DNA of 64,000 nucleotides from contig OX336396.1 in assembly GCA_946902985.2 (NCBI GenBank), forward strand, positions 238,902,297-238,966,296, written 5' to 3'. The stretch is from Meconema thalassinum (Eukaryota > Arthropoda > Insecta > Orthoptera > Tettigoniidae). A program made the position numbers and the translations under genes. Each line of letters begins with the position of its first letter. The stretch's first letter is position 1. Positions 1 to 10,244 of the stretch are shown here, piece by piece. The notes under the pieces were generated by a model. The model was not told where the DNA came from. It ran no database searches and saw only the letters and a list, made by a program, of their open reading frames with translations.

Positions 1-236
1 GCCTCCTTCCCTCTTCCTTGTCGATCCCTCCCAATCTTCCCATCGCCCTCATAAGCCCCAGTTCGCTTTCCAGGTGAGGCTACCTGGGCCACTCCCCAAT
101 TGTATCCCCAGACTCAGAGTCTCAAGCTCCAGGACACTGCCCTCAGTGACTGTAGAGGTGGGATCCCTCGCTTAGTCCGTGGGATAAGCCAACCCTGGTG
201 GGCAAAACGATAACGGAAAACAAAAAACAAAATAAA
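1..236 (+). mobile_element. SINE family A, 3' part (cut by window start)
   Basis: Matches the 3' half of the SINE A copies at 659-1171 and 40708-41198: the pyrimidine-rich stretch, the 'gttcgctttccaggtgaggc' block, the 'cagttgtatcc' motif, and the end with 'ctccaggacactgccctcag', 'gtccgtgggat' and an A-rich tail near 200-236. The head lies outside the window, so its length and target duplication cannot be judged. Confidence 0.75.
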
Positions 237-264
237 AAGATACAGTCAGTCTGTGAGTCTAGAC

Positions 265-620
265 TTTATATCATTTCAAATGACGCATGCTACAAATGCT
301 ACACATGTTATGAAGGCTCAGGTGGCTTCCCGTGCACTCTGCTGTATGACGTCACGCACTCGCCGTCTCCGTTCGCATAACGCCAGACCCCAGGAGTAAA
401 CTCAGACTCAACAGACTCCATTACCCTTTAACCTAGGCTTCCCGCGCGGGGGCTGCATGACGTCACGCACTCGGCGTCTCCGTTCGCATAACGCCAGTCC
501 CCAGACTCGGTGCATATGCACTGAACAACATGATGACGTCATACACACCGTAACCGTGACGCATAACGGTAGACCTAAGCATAACGATGAAGTCGACAGG
601 ATCATTTGAAATGATAAAAA
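265..620. mobile_element. MITE-like element with inverted ends and CRE-like motifs
   Basis: A 19-bp inverted repeat, one mismatch apart, bounds the segment (265-283 and 602-620, core TCATTTCAAATGA). Inside, a ~52-bp block is duplicated in direct orientation (about 337-388 and 450-501). Three TGACGTCA palindromes occur, near 346, 457 and 532. There is no coding potential. I could not identify a clear target duplication, so the mobile nature is inferred from structure. Confidence 0.45.
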
Positions 621-645
621 CAATAACAAGGATATTAACTTCTTT

Positions 646-1184
646 GTTATTTCAAAGGCCGTCGCCTCCGTAGCGTAGCGGTCAGCAAGGTTAGCTGCCG
701 CCCCGGAGGTCCTGGATTCGATTCCCGGCTCTGCCACGAAATTTGAAAAGTGGTACGAGGACTGGAACGGGGTCTACTCAGCCTCGGGTGGCCCAAATGA
801 GTAGAGGGGGTTCGATTCCCCCTCAGCCATCCTCGAAGTGGTTTTCCGTGGTTTCCCACTTCGTCTTCGGGCAAATGCCGGGATGGTACCTTCTTCAAGG
901 CCACGGCCGCCTCCTTCCCTCTTCCTTGTCTATCCATCCTAACCATCCCTTACCTTCCCTCATGAGGCCCCTGTTCGCTTTGCAGGTGAGGCCGCCTGGG
1001 CGAGGTGCCAATCCCACCTCACCAGTTGTATCCCTTCCGATTCGATGTTCCCAGCTCTAGGACACTGCCCGTAGAGGCGGTAGTGGTGAGTTCCCTCGCT
1101 GAGTCCGTGGGTTCCACCAACCTGGAGGGTAAACGACTAAAAATAAAATAAAAAATAATAATAAAAAAAAAGTTATTTCAAAGG
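646..1184 (+). mobile_element. SINE family A, full-length copy with 13-bp TSD
   Basis: The element (659-1171) is flanked by the perfect duplication GTTATTTCAAAGG (646-658 and 1172-1184). It starts with a tRNA-like head holding an A box (tagcgtagcggtcagc) and a B box (gattcgattcc). A second 'ggttcgattccccctca' block follows, then the shared core (tggttttccgtggtttccc, aggcaaatgccgggatggta, ggccacggccgcctccttcc) and an A-rich tail. This is the structure of a pol III SINE mobilised by a LINE. Short open frames here have no meaning. Confidence 0.9.
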
Positions 1185-1393
1185 AGTGCTAGTGGATTAC
1201 AACTATTGATACACAAGAAACGTGGGCACTTCATGCTAACTAAGGAAGTGAGGACACATTCCCTGTTCGAAGCAGAGCTTGCCATGTTCTCATAGTATTA
1301 CAAGGTAGTTCACTTAAAATTGATAACCAATACATGAATATCTAAAGGAGTGGTTATATTCCTACTCACGGCATGTGGTGAATTTCCACATTG

Positions 1394-1949
1394 CTCAACA
1401 TTACTTATTTTTTCCCCCTAGTTGTTTTATCCTCAGGGTTGGCGATTCCCTCGAACTCAGCGAGGGATCCCACCTCTACAGCCTCCAGGGCAGTGTCCTG
1501 GAGCTTTTACTTCGGATCGGAGGATACAACTGGGGAGATGGGACGAGCACCACGCCCAGGCGGCCTCACCTGCAAAACGAACAGGGGCATGAGGGATGGG
1601 AAGAGTGGGAGGGATAGACAAGGAAGAGTGAAGGAAGTGGCCATGCCAAGGATTTCGGGCGTGGCAAATAGAAGAAAAAGGATGATAGCCGGATGCTCGT
1701 CCTGACGTCAAACTCATGAGGGGAGTTATTGACAGGGAAGTGGAAAACCACGGAAAGCCACTTAGAGGATGGCCGAGGTGGGAATCGAACCCCTCTCTTC
1801 TCATTTGGACCACGCGAGGCTGAGTAGACTCCGTGCCAGTCCTCACATCACTTTTCAAATTTCGTGGCAGAGCCGGGAATCGAACCGTCGTCCTCCGGGG
1901 TGGGAGCTAAGCACGCTGACCGCTTCACCACGGAGAGGACCTCAACATT
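1394..1949 (-). mobile_element. SINE family A, reverse copy with 9-bp TSD
   Basis: A reverse-strand SINE A (1403-1940) flanked by CTCAACATT at 1394-1402 and 1941-1949. Head, B box and 3' half match the other copies. About 80 nt around 1650-1735 differ from the family core: the 'aggcaaatgccgggatgg' block is replaced, which may reflect gene conversion, an old insertion or a subfamily. Confidence 0.85.
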
Positions 1950-2794
1950 GCTAAAGAATAATGATAGTAATAATAAAGGGATTCACAAGTTGAGTCTCTA
2001 GAGAAACATAGTCTCTGGTCCGATACCGGGCAAGATATATAACTCTGTAACTTTTTTTTAAAGTCGCTTATCCTCTTCACTCGGTTTCACCCACGGATCT
2101 TCGAGGGATCACTCCTCTACCGTAGCAAGAACAGTGTCTGGAAGATGAACACACTTTGTCAGTAGATACAACTGGGGATAATGACAGGTAACCGCTAACT
2201 TGGGAAATGATTCAGAAGGTGAAGAAGAGGCTGTAGTGGCCATGATTAACATTTATATTCCATGTACAATTTTATTAGTAATCAATATAGTTTCAAGTAT
2301 TGCAAAAATAAAATGCAATCTCATGCTGTTAGTTAGTGACCAAGATGTTGTACGTGGTGACCCTGACGTGATTAAATTTGATATTCTCTTTCTTTATACC
2401 AACAGTGGAAAACTGGGCGTCAATTTGAAGAAACCATACCTTGACATTTTTTTTTTTTTTTTTTGCAGATTGGCGGTATTTTGACGGAGTCATGTGCAAG
2501 TTTAGCTTCGTTGTTGGGCTGAATGGTTTTACCGTTTTCGTTGATTTTCATTAGGTTCCGGTCCTCCAGTGCGATATAACCACTAACATGTTTTTTTACA
2601 ATCACGTCGGGTGGAACAGCGAGGTCATCTGCCCCTAAGTAGGAAATAAAGACAGAAAGAAAGAAGGATACATGAACTATTTCCTTGTATGTCAGCGGCT
2701 TGGAGAGCATTGGAAATGTTCCAGAAAATTTTGTCTTACAAAGCATGTAAGTATCTATCATATTACACAGTCATTTAAAAGCTAAACACATGTA
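1950..2794. other. No gene; degenerate SINE tail
   Basis: At about 2083-2200 there is a decayed reverse SINE 3' half (gtttcacccacgg, gatacaactgggga), like the copy at 56532-56815. A T16-17 tract lies near 2449-2465. I see no supportable coding region or other structure in the remainder. Confidence 0.5.
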
Positions 2795-2814
2795 GCCTCC
2801 GTGGCGCAATCGGC

Positions 2815-2851
<37 letters not shown>

Positions 2852-2868
2852 GAGCCCACCCAGGGGCG
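2795..2868 (+). tRNA. tRNA-Asn (GTT)
   Basis: A 74-nt cloverleaf: acceptor GCCTCCG, D stem GCGC/GCGC, anticodon stem TTCGG/CCGAA with loop CTGTTAA (anticodon GTT at 2829-2831), T stem GGTGG/CCACC with loop TTCGAGC, and discriminator G. The body agrees with insect tRNA-Asn. TTTT follows at 2874-2877 and can act as a pol III terminator. One oddity: acceptor pair 6:67 is C-A instead of C-G, so this could be a slightly decayed copy. Unlike the SINE heads nearby, no SINE body follows it. Confidence 0.9.
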
Positions 2869-3009
2869 GCAAATTTTCTTCAACTGCCCGAGCAACTACT
2901 GTACTATGCTGCCTGTGACAACTCTGGATCTTACTTTAATTTGAAACTTCTCTCATTCTCCACCACCTCCCGTTATTTATAGATTCTTTTTTCGTAGTCA
3001 GTTCATCCC

Positions 3010-3337
3010 CCAGGTAGGCTTTTCACACGGACTCATCGAGGGATCCCACCTTTACCGCCTCTACTGGCAGTGAAATGAGATACAACTGGGGAGGCAGGAC
3101 TAGTGCCTCGTCCAGGCCGCCTCACCTGAATAGCGAACAGGGGGCCTCTTGAGGGATGGGAAGAATGGGATGCATAGACATGGAAGAGGGAAGGAGGCGG
3201 CCGTGGCCTTACGGTAGGTACCATCCCGGCATTTGCCCGAAACCTCGGAAAACCAAAATTCGTGGCAGAGCCGGGAATCGAACTACGAAACTCCGGGATG
3301 GCAGCTAAGCATGCTGACCACTACACCACGGAGGCGA
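3010..3337 (-). mobile_element. SINE family A, reverse, internally deleted
   Basis: Reverse copy running from the 3' region (3020-3070) through the core (ggcggccgtggccttac, catcccggcatttgcccga) to the tRNA-like head (gagccgggaatcgaac, ccactacaccacggaggc). Part of the middle between core and head is missing compared with 659-1171. It abuts an (ATT)n tract at 3341. Confidence 0.8.
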
Positions 3338-3338
3338 A

Positions 3339-3369
<31 letters not shown>
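3339..3369. repeat. (ATT)n microsatellite
   Basis: About ten ATT units between a SINE head and the terminal CTAG of the reverse Helitron fragment. Confidence 0.9.
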
Positions 3370-3370
<1 letters not shown>

Positions 3371-4035
3371 TAGCAGGTACCAGCGGCTTCGCCTGCGATC
3401 AAGACAATGGGGACGATGCATTATTGCTGATAATTGGTCTATTCTATTACAGCAATCGCGGCTACAGGTGAGTCCATTCTAATTCTGAATATTCTGATAC
3501 ATACAGTATATTGATATGAGCAGCAAAGTGGGAATTTTGTAGAGTTGAGAAAGTCTGCAGGGTTCGATGTTACATAATGTTAACACATTTTAAAATTACG
3601 TTTTTGGTTTTGCCCGCTTCTGCTGAGACATAACGATTTTGTTGTCCGGATGCTCGCGAGAACGCCACATACAGTTGCCCATGGGTAAAAATGTTTTTGT
3701 CTAAATGTACACTTGCTCCTGTTAAGTGTGTGTCATTGCGCTTTGTTAAAGAAATTGCGAATATTGTTTGAAGAGGGAACTGCACTCTCGCGCACTGGAA
3801 TGTCAAATCTATCGGAATAGGCTATGGGGAATTAAAAGTATTCTTCCTTAAGCTATTCTGGGTGTAATTTTGCCATACGTATTGATGATTTGAACGTCAA
3901 CATATCGCTATTAATGGACCTATAGTAAAATATCTCTCACCTTGGCCGCTGATGTACATTATGCAGTCTCTTCCAGTGTTACATCCCAGGGATTGAAATT
4001 TTCCAACAACCCTTTTGCCTCACATGCCTCCCTAA
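3370..4035 (-). mobile_element. Helitron 3' fragment with terminus
   Basis: On the minus strand the segment ends in CTAG (3370-3373) followed by T, the canonical Helitron terminus. Just inside it is a short GC-rich palindrome (GCAGGCGAAGCCGC), the same arrangement as at 50529-50553. Upstream on the same strand lies the C-terminal part of a Helitron helicase (3570-3806). At about 3880-4030 a decayed stretch reads like the Helitron motif REACEAKGLLEN...W. This is therefore the 3' end of a once autonomous Helitron. Internal deletions and stops make it dead. Confidence 0.75.
3570..3806 (-). pseudogene. Helitron Pif1-like helicase, C-terminal remnant
   Basis: The 78-residue open frame contains the end of a superfamily 1B (Pif1-like) helicase of the Helitron Rep/Hel type: RVQFPLQTIFAISLTK near its start, then HGQLYVAFSRAS (motif VI) and GKTKNVIL. 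In active helicases the segment after FA(I/M) reads (T/I)NKxQGQT. Here it is LTKRNDTH, so motif V is destroyed. Upstream coding sequence is broken by stops. It lies ~200 bp inside a matching Helitron 3' terminus on the same strand. A nonfunctional fossil. Confidence 0.75.
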
Positions 4036-4039
4036 GTAA

Positions 4040-4432
4040 TTAAAATTCCTGATTGTTGTTGTTTGAGTCTTCAGTTTTTTAACTGGTTTGATGCAGCCTT
4101 CCACGTCTCCCTTTCCTGAGCCAATCGTTTCATCTCAACATAGCTACCACACCCTACATACGAGGCAATCTGTTTAACCCTGGTTTACCCCTACAGTTCT
4201 TGTCCTCGACCCTCCCATCCATAACTAAGCTTGCTATTCCTGGGTGGCTTAATATGTGTCCTACCCTCCTATCTCTCCTCTTCATTAGCAGTCGCCAGAA
4301 ACATCTCTCCTCTCCTACTCGTCTTAGTACCTCTTCATTTGTTACCCTATCTACCCATCTGATCATCATTCTCCTCTATCACCACATTTCAAAAGCTTCA
4401 ATTCTCCTCTTTTCTGCTGCACCATTAGTCCA
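4040..4432 (-). pseudogene. LINE RT C-terminal fragment (type 1)
   Basis: On the minus strand, 4369-4154 translates as a conserved post-RT segment: WVDRVTNEEVLRRVGEE, KRRDRRVGHIL, GRVEDKNCRGKPGL. The 3' end reads 'gaagactcaaacaacaacaa'. The same protein segment occurs at 56125-56520 and 63366-64000, so this is a multicopy LINE. It is 5'-truncated, with a stop just upstream of the quoted part. Confidence 0.8.
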
Positions 4433-4435
4433 TTA

Positions 4436-5382
4436 GTCCAACTCAACTACTTTTCTAGGTATAAGGCGTGCCTTGTGCGGGGTTTCAATGGCCATGAGAG
4501 ACAAAATACCAACTTTATTGAAATAAGTTTGCCCAATTCCTCAGTGAGAGTAATTAAGAAAAAAATAATAATTTAATACGACAGCCGGTAGAATACGACA
4601 CATTCGTCTGTGAATACGGGTTGCTGATCACGGTAAAAAACGAAAAAGAGCAGATCAATATTGGCAAACAGAAATATTCAGTTAACAAAAAAACAAATTT
4701 ATAAAGAAAATGAAAGCATACCGTGCAAAATATAAAGCATCCTAACATTGTAAAATAGCGTAAAGATCCGAAAGCTCGCTCACAATAAACAGCTCAAAGA
4801 GTATAAAATTAGACTCAAAATCAGACTCAAAATCACGCTCGTATCCGACCCCAAAAACCACCTCTACAAATAAAATATATCTCATTTTACGCATATCAAT
4901 GCGAGGAGCAATGTTCGTGGTTTCCACTTCTACGAACCCGCGTTTTAAAGCCCTAAAACGAACGGTTTTCGAGATATTGTCAGAAAACTATCCCCGGTCT
5001 GCAAAATTGCATCGGTTGCCATAGTAACGTTGATCTGTTTCTCAGAGGGAACACAGTTATTTGGGAATATCTCCGAAACCGTTTATTTTAGGAACTTAAA
5101 AAGTGTGTTTCGGGGTCCCTACAGGACCTCCGAGTATTGTTTCTCGTATCTGGCGGCTTTAAATGAGCTAAAACCGATCTTTGTACCGATTGTCCTTGCT
5201 CAGTGCCAAAGGGTCGAAAAAAGTCACTTACAAATTGAATTTTCAAAAACCGTTTCTTAGTGAGCCTCTACATACTCGGATCAACCAACATGCAAAATTT
5301 CAGCTTTCTAGGTCTAGTGGTTTGAGCCCTGCGGTGATGAGTCAATTTTGGATTATATATAATAAATTACATTACCCCAAGA
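4436..5382. other. No gene; unresolved degenerate repeat
   Basis: No coding region is supportable. From ~4740 the text repeatedly carries motifs such as 'cgagatattg' and 'aatatctccgaaaccg', and later 'gcaaaatttcagctttctag' and 'gccctgcggtgatgagtca'. Such phrases also occur in interspersed elements of large insect genomes, so an old transposon is likely, but I cannot define termini. Confidence 0.4.
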
Positions 5383-6778
5383 TTTTTAGCCTACTTTTCA
5401 CATTTTGCAAAAATGAGGAAAAAGTAGACTTATGAGATCGATCCGGGAAAATGTGCGTCTGTCTGTCTGGCTATATGTGTGTACTGTATGTCCCCCTATC
5501 AACTCCTAATCGGCTGCAGCAATCGAACCCAAATTTGGTATACCTGAATAGCTCAATGCCATATTTGAAAATAATGTCAGTACTACCAACTGCTGAAATA
5601 TCGCAATTGAAATTTTAGCTCAATGTTGGATATCTTGTAAGGTATGCATGAGAGCTATTCCAAAATTGCCACACATATAGATAATAATACTTCAGTTTAA
5701 TTTCCAGGAGTCCATACATGACAGTGTTGCCAAAATGATTCTACGCCTGCTGAAATGTCCAATTTTTAAATGCATATAACTTCTACACTATCAATTGGAT
5801 TTCAACCAAAATTCTTATGTACAATGTGTACTTAAACAGATATGACTGTGCATTTTCTTAATAGCCACCAGGAGAGCCAACTATTGATAAATGCTCTCTA
5901 TATTTTTTAAAATCCAAATACCAATATATCAGAAAGTATGCAAGCCGACAGCTTTAAACTATGCACACGTATAGTACTGACATTCTAGATTAATTAGGAG
6001 TAACTAATTTACGTCAGTGCTACCAACATGATTCCAAGCCTGCTGATAGGTCCAATTTTTAAATGCATTTAACTTCTACACTATCAATCGGATTTCAACC
6101 AAATTTCGTATGTACTATGTGTACATATACAGATATGACTAAGCGTATTCTCAAAAGCCACCAGGGCTGCAAACTGTTAATAAATGCTCTCTCTCTATTT
6201 TCTTATCCAAATACCAATATATCAGAAAGTATGCAAGCCGACAGCTTTAAACTATGCACACGTATAGTAACTGACATTCTAGATTAATTAGGAGTAACTA
6301 ATATACGTTAGTGCTGCCAACATGATTCTAAGCCTGCTGATAGGTCCAATTTTAAAATACATGTAACTTCTATCTAACGAATGGATTTCATCCAAAATTG
6401 GCTCAGCAATATATCATTATATTTCAGATTATTTCTGACCAACACATGCATGATTTTGTTGCCAAAATGTTTTTGCGCGCGCTGATAGATCCAATGTCTA
6501 GCTGCATGTAACTTCCGTGCTATCGATTGGACTTCAACTAAATTTGGTATTCTGTACCTTAAGAGATGAAACTGAGAATATATTCAGTCACCAGGGAGTC
6601 CAACTGTAGTGCTCTAATAGGCTACATTATGCCAGGTATATTTCGAGCCAATGAGAAATTTCGATATCACCAACATAATTTCGTCATTATTCAAGATAGG
6701 TCCATATATATTAATCATTGCATGAATCTTAAATTTTAAGAAAAATAGCCTCTTAAGTTCGACAAGGAATGTCTTGTT
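5383..6778 (+). mobile_element. H1: Helentron/DINE-1-like nonautonomous element
   Basis: The left end reads TTTTTAGCCTACTTTTC and is itself a hairpin: AGCCTACTTTT pairs with AAAAGTAGAC. A TG/CTGT-rich stretch follows, then about 305-bp tandem units (clearest at ~5735-6350). The right end carries the inverted copy of the left end (here decayed to GAAAAATAGCC) about 30 bp before the terminus, a weak hairpin and CTTGTT. Subterminal inverted copy plus 3' hairpin plus satellite units fit the Helentron-associated (HINE/DINE-1) group; that assignment is inference. Noncoding. Confidence 0.6.
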
Positions 6779-8520
6779 GTATTTCTTTCCTAAAGGATTC
6801 AACGCACGCACTCCTATATAGTATTTGGTGATCCATACCTTTTATATTCTGCCTTTATTTTTAGCCTACTTTTCACATTTTGCAAAAATGAGGAAAAAGT
6901 AGACTTATGAGATCGATCCGGGCAAATGTGTGTCTGTCTGTCCTTCTGTCTGTCTGTCTTTCTGTCTGTGTGTGTGTCCCCCCCCCCCTATCAACTCATA
7001 AACGGCTGCAGCAATCTAATCCAAATTTGGTATGAGTAAAGATCTATACCTGAATATCTCAAGCCCATATTTGAAAATGATATCAGTGCTACCAACTGCT
7101 GAAAAACCGCAATTAAAATTTGAGCTCCATGTTGGATATCTTGGAAGGTATTTCAAAATTGGCACACTTGTAGACAATAATGTTTCAGTTTAATTTCCGG
7201 AGGTCATGCATAACAGTGTTGCCAAAATGTGTTGCCTGCTGATAGGTCCGATTTTTAGCCTACTTTCGATTTTTGCAAAAAATGAAAGTAGACTTATGAG
7301 ATCAACACAGGGCGAAAAATTGTGTGTCCGTCTGTGTGTATGTGTGTGTGTGGGTCTGTGTGTGTGTGTGTGTGTGTGTGTGAGTGAGTGAGTGTACTCT
7401 GAATGTCTGTCCCCCCCCCCCTATCAATTCGAACACGGTGAAACTGAATTGAACGAAATTTGGTACAGAGGTAGCTCTAGCATAGGGCACCTCAGTGCCA
7501 TACTTTATATCGCCGCCATCTTTACCAAAACTGAATGGCGGCCACTCAAACGTTCAAAACGTAAACTCAAATTACGGCTAAACTAATCATCCGATCTCTA
7601 CCAAATTCGGTGACAACATACCTTTATATAGGACGCGTCTTTTACCCAAACTTCAAGGTCATCGGCCTTGCCACTTCAGGATGGTGGCCGTGTGAATTAT
7701 GCAACCATTATAATCAATAGCTTAAGACCCACCAATTCAGATTATCAAGCCTAGGGTGGTTTAAGCTATCCTGAAGGTCGTGATCCGTTATTTATTAAAA
7801 TTTAATATTATAATATTATTCTGTATCACTGGCTTAAAAGAGCTGAGCTGTATCTGCCACACGACAAGATGGCAGCTGTCCTCATGAGCCTGTCTTATAT
7901 TTCAGTAGTTTTAGTATGTTGTATGCGATATACCCTACTGATACAATAATATAAACTTTGTATGAAATGATCTATAATGAAGATGTACTGCAGTGAAGAA
8001 ATAGTTTATTTCAAGTCATTATTTGCCAACAGGTTGAATCTAATATATCAGTTAAGATCGCCATGATGTTACGGATATGTTTAGCTCTGGGCTAGCGTGT
8101 TAGCCTGTCACGCAGTTGACTGGGGATCGAATACTGCTACAGTTGACTTTTTTTCTTGAATTCTTTTACAAATGATGTGCACAAGCTCTTTTCACAGATA
8201 CTGAATAAAATGTCATTTAGCTCAAAGGGGAGGCTAATGTATACACTCGCTTATTAATAAAATCACAGTCCCAGCATTGCACATAAACAGAAGACATTAC
8301 GAAAAGGAGAATAGAAGAATTAGATACACGTTGTTATCAACCACAGCCTTCTTAATGTCTCTGTACGGTGCTGTCCTCTTGTGGGTTATGTGGGTAGTAT
8401 TGTTCCAAATATACCGCTGTGTCAATACCTGGCCTCCTAAAGTATGGCAATTTTGTAATACTGGTAGTTCGACTATTAGCCACGATCGCGCTCCGATTAC
8501 CTTTAATGATAGAACGTACA

Positions 8521-9262
8521 AGGCACTGCCGGCAGGAAGTTAGGTTCTCATTTGAGTACGTAATTCAATTGCTTATATGAGGACGAAGCGTCCTGCTGGC
8601 AGGACCGTTCTTTTTTCCATTATATAGAGGGAAATGTAACGAATCAGCGCATGTAAGTCTGAAGTTGGTAGCTCTGACCGTTCAGTAATGGCGGCGATTA
8701 TACTTAATGGTGACTGTGTTTATGTTTTTGCTACCTATTTCGATGCTCCAAACAGCGGAGATGCATGGAGTCGCTCGTTATTTGCTAGTAATTATGATAT
8801 CAGTAAATGTCATGGTACTGTAGTTTAAATTACGTGTAGTTGTGCAACTGTGCAGTGGGATATTGACAAAAACACAACTAGGCTTTTTTTAATTTATTTA
8901 TTCTCGAGTGATGGACGCGCCGTCGCTCATACATTTATTTAGTCTCTGTACTATAAGAAAACACGTTTATACTTTATACGTTTATATATTTTAGAGTCAA
9001 TATGTTGTTAAGAGACAGTTATTGTATTAGTCAATATGAGTCATATTGAATATTTTAGAATATTTACAGACTTTTATTGTTTGCCCAGTACCAGAACTGC
9101 AATATTATTACGCTCTGATAACCCAAAGTACTGCCGGAAGGACGCGTCCTGCTGGAAGGCCAGTTCAAACATTTGCCATAAGGGTCCAAAGTCCTGCTGG
9201 AAGGACGCACCGCTGTGTACAAAAGTACTTCCGGAAGGTCCTTCTAGCAGGACGAGTGACTG
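8521..9262. repeat. Cluster of CCTGCTGGAAGGAC-like palindromic motifs
   Basis: Variants of (T)CCTGC(T/C)GG(A/C)AGGAC recur on both strands at about 8527, 8590-8608, 9128, 9147, 9190, 9226 and 9240. The motif is imperfectly palindromic. Whether this is a transposon terminus array or a small satellite is unclear. Confidence 0.4.
8688..8828 (+). CDS. Small ORF, 46 codons, unknown
   Basis: Starts at an ATG inside 'gtaatggcggcg' and encodes MAAIILNGDCVYVFATYFD... up to a TAA. The residue mix looks protein-like (no low complexity), but I recognise no family. It could be a first exon of a transposase or a chance frame. It lies between copies of the CCTGCTGGAAGGAC motif inside H3. Low confidence that it is expressed. 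Confidence 0.15.
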   Translation: MAAIILNGDCVYVFATYFDAPNSGDAWSRSLFASNYDISKCHGTVV

Positions 9263-10244
9263 TACGCTCTATCATTAAACACTGCCAGTTGGATCGCCTC
9301 CCTCCTGGCTACTTTAAACTGCCTACTCGTTGAACACCCAGAGGCGTACTAGATAAATATGAATTCACTGCTAGGTCGCAGCACCAACCTACTGTGATTG
9401 GCGCGGATTTTTTAAGGGGAAGGTACCCAAAACGATAGATCCTTAAGTTTGCAGGCTGGCTTAATATAGAGATTAACGGACGTGAATGCATTACAATAAG
9501 TTAGTAGTTTTGTTATTCAATCATCATAAAGTATATAATATTGATTTTGGCACTTACTGGCTAATTATCAATATAAAAGAAAACAAACACTACATGGTGG
9601 TAGAGGTGGTTTTAGGGATGCGGACAAAGAGTTATAAATATACCCATACATTTAGGAGAAAGTAGGCTATATGTTCTTTGCTGAACATCTTGTTAAATGC
9701 ATATGACTTCTACACTATCAATTGGACTTCAACAAAATTTCGTACGTACTATGTGCACATAAACAGATATGACTAAGCGTATTCTCAAAAGCCACCAGGG
9801 CTGCCAACTGTTAACAAATGCTCTCTCTGTATTTTCTTATCCAAATACCAATATATCAGAAAGTATGCAAGCCGACAGCTTTAAACTATGCACACGTATA
9901 GTACCTGACATTCTAGATTAATTTGGAGTAACGTACGTCCGTCAGTGCTACAAACATGATTCTAAGCCTGCTGATAGGACCAATTTTTAAATGCATTTAA
10001 CTTCTATACTATACTATAAAGCAAATTTTTAAGTGCTATGAGTACCATAACAGATATGACTATGATTATTCTTAAGAGCAACCAGGGCTGCCAACTGTTA
10101 ATACATGCTGTCTCTAATTTTTATCCTAATATTAATATAATATCAGAACGTATGTAAGCCAACAGCCTTAACATTTGCACACGTATAGTACCTGACATTC
10201 TAGATTAATTTGAAGAAACTATTATACGTCAGTACTGCCAACAT

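Larger units (their letters stand above)
7254..9694 (+). mobile_element. H3: H-type element inserted in H2
   Basis: Starts TTTTTAGCCTACTTTCGA, with a self-complementary left end, a (TG)n run (7320-7384), C-run and one ~290-bp unit. It ends with the 3' signature at 9625-9694 (GAAAGTAGGCTATATGTTC, hairpin ATGTTC...GAACAT, CTTGTT). The middle (about 7700-9620) does not match other H elements and may hold a further unrecognised insertion. H3 sits exactly between 'ggtccga(t)n' and 'aaatgc' of H2. Confidence 0.65.

Noticed and set aside
408..1060. Open frames of ~100 codons at 408-1060, 1375-1858, 40790-41118 and similar
   Set aside because: They lie in tRNA-derived SINEs and repeat from copy to copy in unrelated orientations. 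No protein family is matched.
6958..7000. CRISPR-like or other spaced repeat in the TG/CTGT-rich runs
   Set aside because: Simple microsatellite with no spacers, in a eukaryotic context.
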